DNA from: Deferribacteraceae bacterium
GTDB taxonomy: Bacteria; Chrysiogenota; Deferribacteres; Deferribacterales; JAISNW01
Direction: 5' to 3'
Length of the DNA: 8,238 nucleotides
Assembly (NCBI GenBank): GCA_031278965.1
Contig: JAITJJ010000168.1
Location: forward strand, 1-8,238
Shown: positions 6,180 to 8,238 of the stretch, in pieces
Numbering within the stretch: the first letter of the stretch is position 1
Layout: every line of letters starts with the position of its first letter
Made by a program: the position numbers and the translations under genes
The notes under the pieces: generated by a model
Told to the model about the DNA's origin: nothing
The model's input: the letters and a program-made list of their open reading frames with translations, nothing else
Database searches by the model: none

Positions 6180-6615
6180 CTATTGCTTCGGCAACGTAAG
6201 CAAATTCCACATCTTTTGACGGGAAGATCAAGGCAAAATTGTCTTGCAATTTGTGTGCAAAAGTATCTACATCTTCAATTTCAAGTATTTGGGCAATAGA
6301 AGTAATGGTGTCGCCTTCGCCTTGAGCAACATCTCTAACGATACTATCCATATTTGCTTGCACAAACTCTTCAACAGTTTTGTTAGAAGCCCAGCTAGAG
6401 GTTTTTTTGCACTTAAATGCATCAATATCCAAGGTGATACCTATGGATTGGTTGGTGGTAGTTCCGTTGGTACAGGTAATCAGGATTTGCATTAATTTTG
6501 TATCCTTTTTATCCCCAAGCAACATAGTTCCGAGACCGCAACCAGTGTTCATTTGACTTGCAGATGCAACTCCGCAAAATACAAGTATCCCTAACAGCAC
6601 AAGAATCTTTTTCAT
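6160..6615 (-). CDS. DUF3015-type small secreted protein
   Basis: With the ATG at 6615 the product is 151 residues. That start is chosen because GGAGG (6625-6621) lies five bases upstream; an in-frame TTG at 6627 would place the ribosome site inside the coding region. Residues 1-20 are a signal peptide (KKILVLLGILVFCGVASAS). The mature N-terminus carries NTGCGLGTMLLGDK (C26), then ITCTNGTT (C48) and FKCKK (C69), matching the DUF3015 pattern 'GCGlGsmlfg...l.q..a.ttNgts.nqtfgIt.gt..C'. The second half is helical and acidic, with VEEFVQANMDSIVRDVAQGEG, a segment of the kind that faces cell-envelope partners in this family. The family has no established function; its members are periplasmic or secreted and are often found beside DUF4105 genes, as here. 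It has its own strong promoter and is followed by an intrinsic terminator, so it is probably made in excess over the DUF4105 protein. Confidence 0.85.
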   Translation of the reverse strand: MKKILVLLGILVFCGVASASQMNTGCGLGTMLLGDKKDTKLMQILITCTNGTTTNQSIGITLDIDAFKCKKTSSWASNKTVEEFVQANMDSIVRDVAQGEGDTITSIAQILEIEDVDTFAHKLQDNFALIFPSKDVEFAYVAEAIVVISHS

Positions 6616-6641
6616 TGTATCCTCCAAAATTCATAGCATGT

Positions 6642-6669
6642 ATTTTAACTACAACAAATAAATTGTCAA
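6642..6669 (-). promoter_or_regulatory. sigma70-type promoter of the DUF3015-DUF4105 operon
   Basis: On the minus strand, TTGACA (6669-6664) is a perfect -35 box. A 16-base spacer separates it from TAAAAT (6647-6642), one base from TATAAT. Transcription would start near 6635, leaving a leader of about 20 bases that includes the GGAGG ribosome site. This is the strongest promoter match in the window. Confidence 0.68.
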
Positions 6670-6797
6670 CACTAAATAATTATTTTCCCTAGTTTTGCAG
6701 TTTCATTAACAATTGAGAGATGATGCAGAGTATTTATTATCAAGGTATTTGGGGTAAATTTTTTTGTCAAATATTTGAATATTTTTTAAGATTATTA

Positions 6798-6827
6798 TTG
6801 ACTATAGTTGTCTTTTTATGATATTAT
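6798..6827 (+). promoter_or_regulatory. promoter of the IS transposase gene
   Basis: TTGACT (6798-6803) and TATTAT (6822-6827) with an 18-base spacer stand 30 bases before the transposase ATG. A start near 6834 leaves a leader of about 23 bases with GGAAG (6846-6850). The surrounding DNA is very AT-rich, so chance matches are more likely than usual. Confidence 0.5.
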
Positions 6828-6856
6828 TCTGTAAGTATTTATTGCGGAAGTTTGGT

Positions 6857-8238
6857 ATGTATCTAAGAAAAGGTAAAAGCAATGGCAAAACTTATCTGTC
6901 TATAGTCAAAGGTTACAGAGATAAAGCAAGCGGCAAGAATAGGGGCAAAGTCATATTATCGCTCGGTTATTTGGAGAAGTTGGAGAAGGAGTATTCAGAC
7001 CCGATAGCACATTTTGAGCGAGTAGCAGAGGAGATGACCAGAGCGGAAAAGGAGAATAACCCCCCGCTCACAATTACAATAGATAAGGCAAAGACTCTTA
7101 CAAAGGATAAGGGTAATCGTAAGAATTTTGGTTATGCCGCCCTTTCCAGGATATACCACGAGTTGGAGCTGGATGTATTTTTCCGCAATAACTCACGAGG
7201 GTTAAAGGCGGGGTATAATGTATCCAGCATAATGAAGCTGCTGGTATATTCACGGATACTAAGCCCTGCATCCAGGAAGAAGACCTATGAGATGAAGGAT
7301 AGGTATTTTGATAAGACCGATTTTTCATTGGACGATGTATACCGCTGCCTTAGCTTTGTAAACAAGTTGAAGGATAAGGTTCAGAGGCATATTAACAATA
7401 AGGTGGGTGAGCGTTACGGCAGGAGTTGTGAGCTTGTGTATTATGACGTAACCAATTATTACTTTGAGATTGATGAAGCTGACAGATTGAGGAAATATGG
7501 AGTATCCAGTGAACATAGCCCCAATCCTATAGTTCAAATGGGGTTATTTTTAGATACCAATGGTATCCCTGTCTCTTACAGATTATTTCCTGGCAGCACC
7601 AATGACTGTGAGACGTTGAGCCCTCTCTCATCAGAGCTTAGGCGGGAGTATAACTTTGGTCGTGTGATAGTGGCAGCGGACAGAGGGTTGAACACCCAGA
7701 GGAATATTCAGAGCAATATACTAAATCAGAGCGGTTATGTATATTCGCAGACGGTAAGGGGCGGCAAGCAAGAGTTTAAGGAGTATGTTCTTAATGAGCA
7801 AGGATACCGCCATGTTAGTGAGGGTTTCAGGATAAAGTCCAAGATTGCCGCCAGAGAGTTGGAAGTGACGGATATTATGAGTGGCAGGAAGAGCAAGATA
7901 AACATATATGAGAAACAGGTGGTATTTTACAGCAGGGAATATGCAGAGCGTGCCAGGGCTGAGAGGAGTGAAACTATCCTTAAAGCACACGACATGGTGA
8001 ATAATCCCGACAAATACAATAGAGCGACCTCCTATGGAGCGGCTAAGTATGTTAAGGGGATAGTCTTTGATAATAAAACGGGGGAGGTAGCGAAAGCAAT
8101 TCCAACATTTGACTATGAGAAGCTGTCGGAGGATGAGAAGTATGACGGTTACTACTCCATAGTGACCAGCGAAATTGATAAAAGAGACGAGGAGATAATA
8201 GGTATATACAAGGGTCTCTGGAAGATAGAAGAGGCGTT
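6857..8238 (+). CDS. IS4/IS1634-type DDE transposase, 5' part (cut by window end)
   Basis: The frame is open from the ATG at 6857 to the window edge, giving 460 codons. GGAAG lies six bases before the start. The N-terminus has the short beta-strand pattern common in this group (YLRKGKSNGKTYLSIVKGYR ... VILSLGYLEKLE). DDE residues can be placed: D197 in YYDVTNYYFE, D275 in VIVAADRGL, and E458/E459 in YKGLWKIEEA, which begins the Y-(x)-E signature of IS4-like enzymes. The gap of about 183 residues between the second Asp and the Glu holds the inserted beta-rich domain typical of IS4/IS1634 transposases. The enzyme would cut and paste its own element. No stop or frameshift is visible, so the copy may be active, but the last part, including the Lys/Arg after the Glu, is outside the window. 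The exact IS family is my judgement from motifs. Confidence 0.88.
   Translation, partial: MYLRKGKSNGKTYLSIVKGYRDKASGKNRGKVILSLGYLEKLEKEYSDPIAHFERVAEEMTRAEKENNPPLTITIDKAKTLTKDKGNRKNFGYAALSRIYHELELDVFFRNNSRGLKAGYNVSSIMKLLVYSRILSPASRKKTYEMKDRYFDKTDFSLDDVYRCLSFVNKLKDKVQRHINNKVGERYGRSCELVYYDVTNYYFEIDEADRLRKYGVSSEHSPNPIVQMGLFLDTNGIPVSYRLFPGSTNDCETLSPLSSELRREYNFGRVIVAADRGLNTQRNIQSNILNQSGYVYSQTVRGGKQEFKEYVLNEQGYRHVSEGFRIKSKIAARELEVTDIMSGRKSKINIYEKQVVFYSREYAERARAERSETILKAHDMVNNPDKYNRATSYGAAKYVKGIVFDNKTGEVAKAIPTFDYEKLSEDEKYDGYYSIVTSEIDKRDEEIIGIYKGLWKIEEA

Larger units (their letters stand above)
6670..8238 (+). mobile_element. insertion sequence of IS4/IS1634 type, left part
   Basis: The element consists of the transposase gene and some of the AT-rich DNA before it. 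Its left terminus must lie between the DUF3015 promoter (-35 ending at 6669) and the transposase promoter at 6798, but I could not recognise a terminal inverted repeat or target duplication without the right end. The start given is therefore the outer limit. The insertion lies upstream of the minus-strand DUF3015 promoter and may have replaced regulatory DNA there. Confidence 0.6.

Noticed and set aside
6616..6627. TTG start at 6627 for the DUF3015 protein.
   Set aside because: It would put the GGAGG ribosome site inside the gene; the ATG at 6615 has ideal spacing and begins a normal signal peptide (MKK...).
6769..6784. AAATATT-TG-AATATTT palindrome before the transposase as the IS terminal repeat or an operator.
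   Set aside because: Palindromes of this kind are expected by chance in such AT-rich DNA, and no matching right end is in the window to test it.

Overview
The window suggests a Gram-negative, probably anaerobic bacterium. It encodes TonB, which implies an outer membrane, a protein with a C-terminal outer-membrane beta-barrel signature, and a molybdenum-cofactor (MoeA-type) protein. The phylum cannot be fixed from the sequence. The DUF3015/DUF4105 pair, a divergent MoeA and GLUG-repeat surface proteins would fit Deferribacterota, Elusimicrobiota, Synergistota or a deltaproteobacterial group, but that is only an impression. Two different insertion-sequence families and at least three broken genes in 8 kb point to a genome losing genes through IS activity.

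Layout. Bases 1-624 hold the 3' end of a GLUG-repeat surface protein, followed by an AT-rich gap of about 310 bp with a GC-rich hairpin. Bases 934-3222 form a plus-strand cluster: an exbD remnant without its membrane anchor and with frame breaks, an intact tonB overlapping it by 4 bp (ATGA), and an intact but divergent moeA-like gene. Bases 3286-3811 are the broken remains of a class III (BtuF/FhuD/MolA-type) periplasmic binding protein. Its 3' end abuts a minus-strand fragment of an IS481-family transposase (4200-3819) that is itself frameshifted and has lost the Asp-Asn of its DDE signature. Bases 6615-4236 on the minus strand are a two-gene envelope module. A small DUF3015-type secreted protein has a near-consensus promoter, and it is followed by a DUF4105 (Lnb N-terminal domain-like) protein with a predicted beta-barrel C-terminus. 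A strong intrinsic terminator lies inside the signal-peptide codons of the second gene. From about 6798 to the window end runs the 5' three-quarters or so of an IS4/IS1634-type transposase, cut by the window edge.

How the genes may work together. TonB and ExbD energise outer-membrane receptors, class III binding proteins pass metals or metal chelates to ABC importers, and MoeA inserts molybdate into molybdopterin. The set looks like the relic of a TonB-dependent metal-uptake locus tied to molybdenum or tungsten metabolism. Only tonB and the moeA-like gene remain open. The DUF3015-DUF4105 pair looks like a separate envelope operon of unknown function and is the best candidate here for a poorly described system. 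No tRNA, rRNA or CRISPR array was seen.
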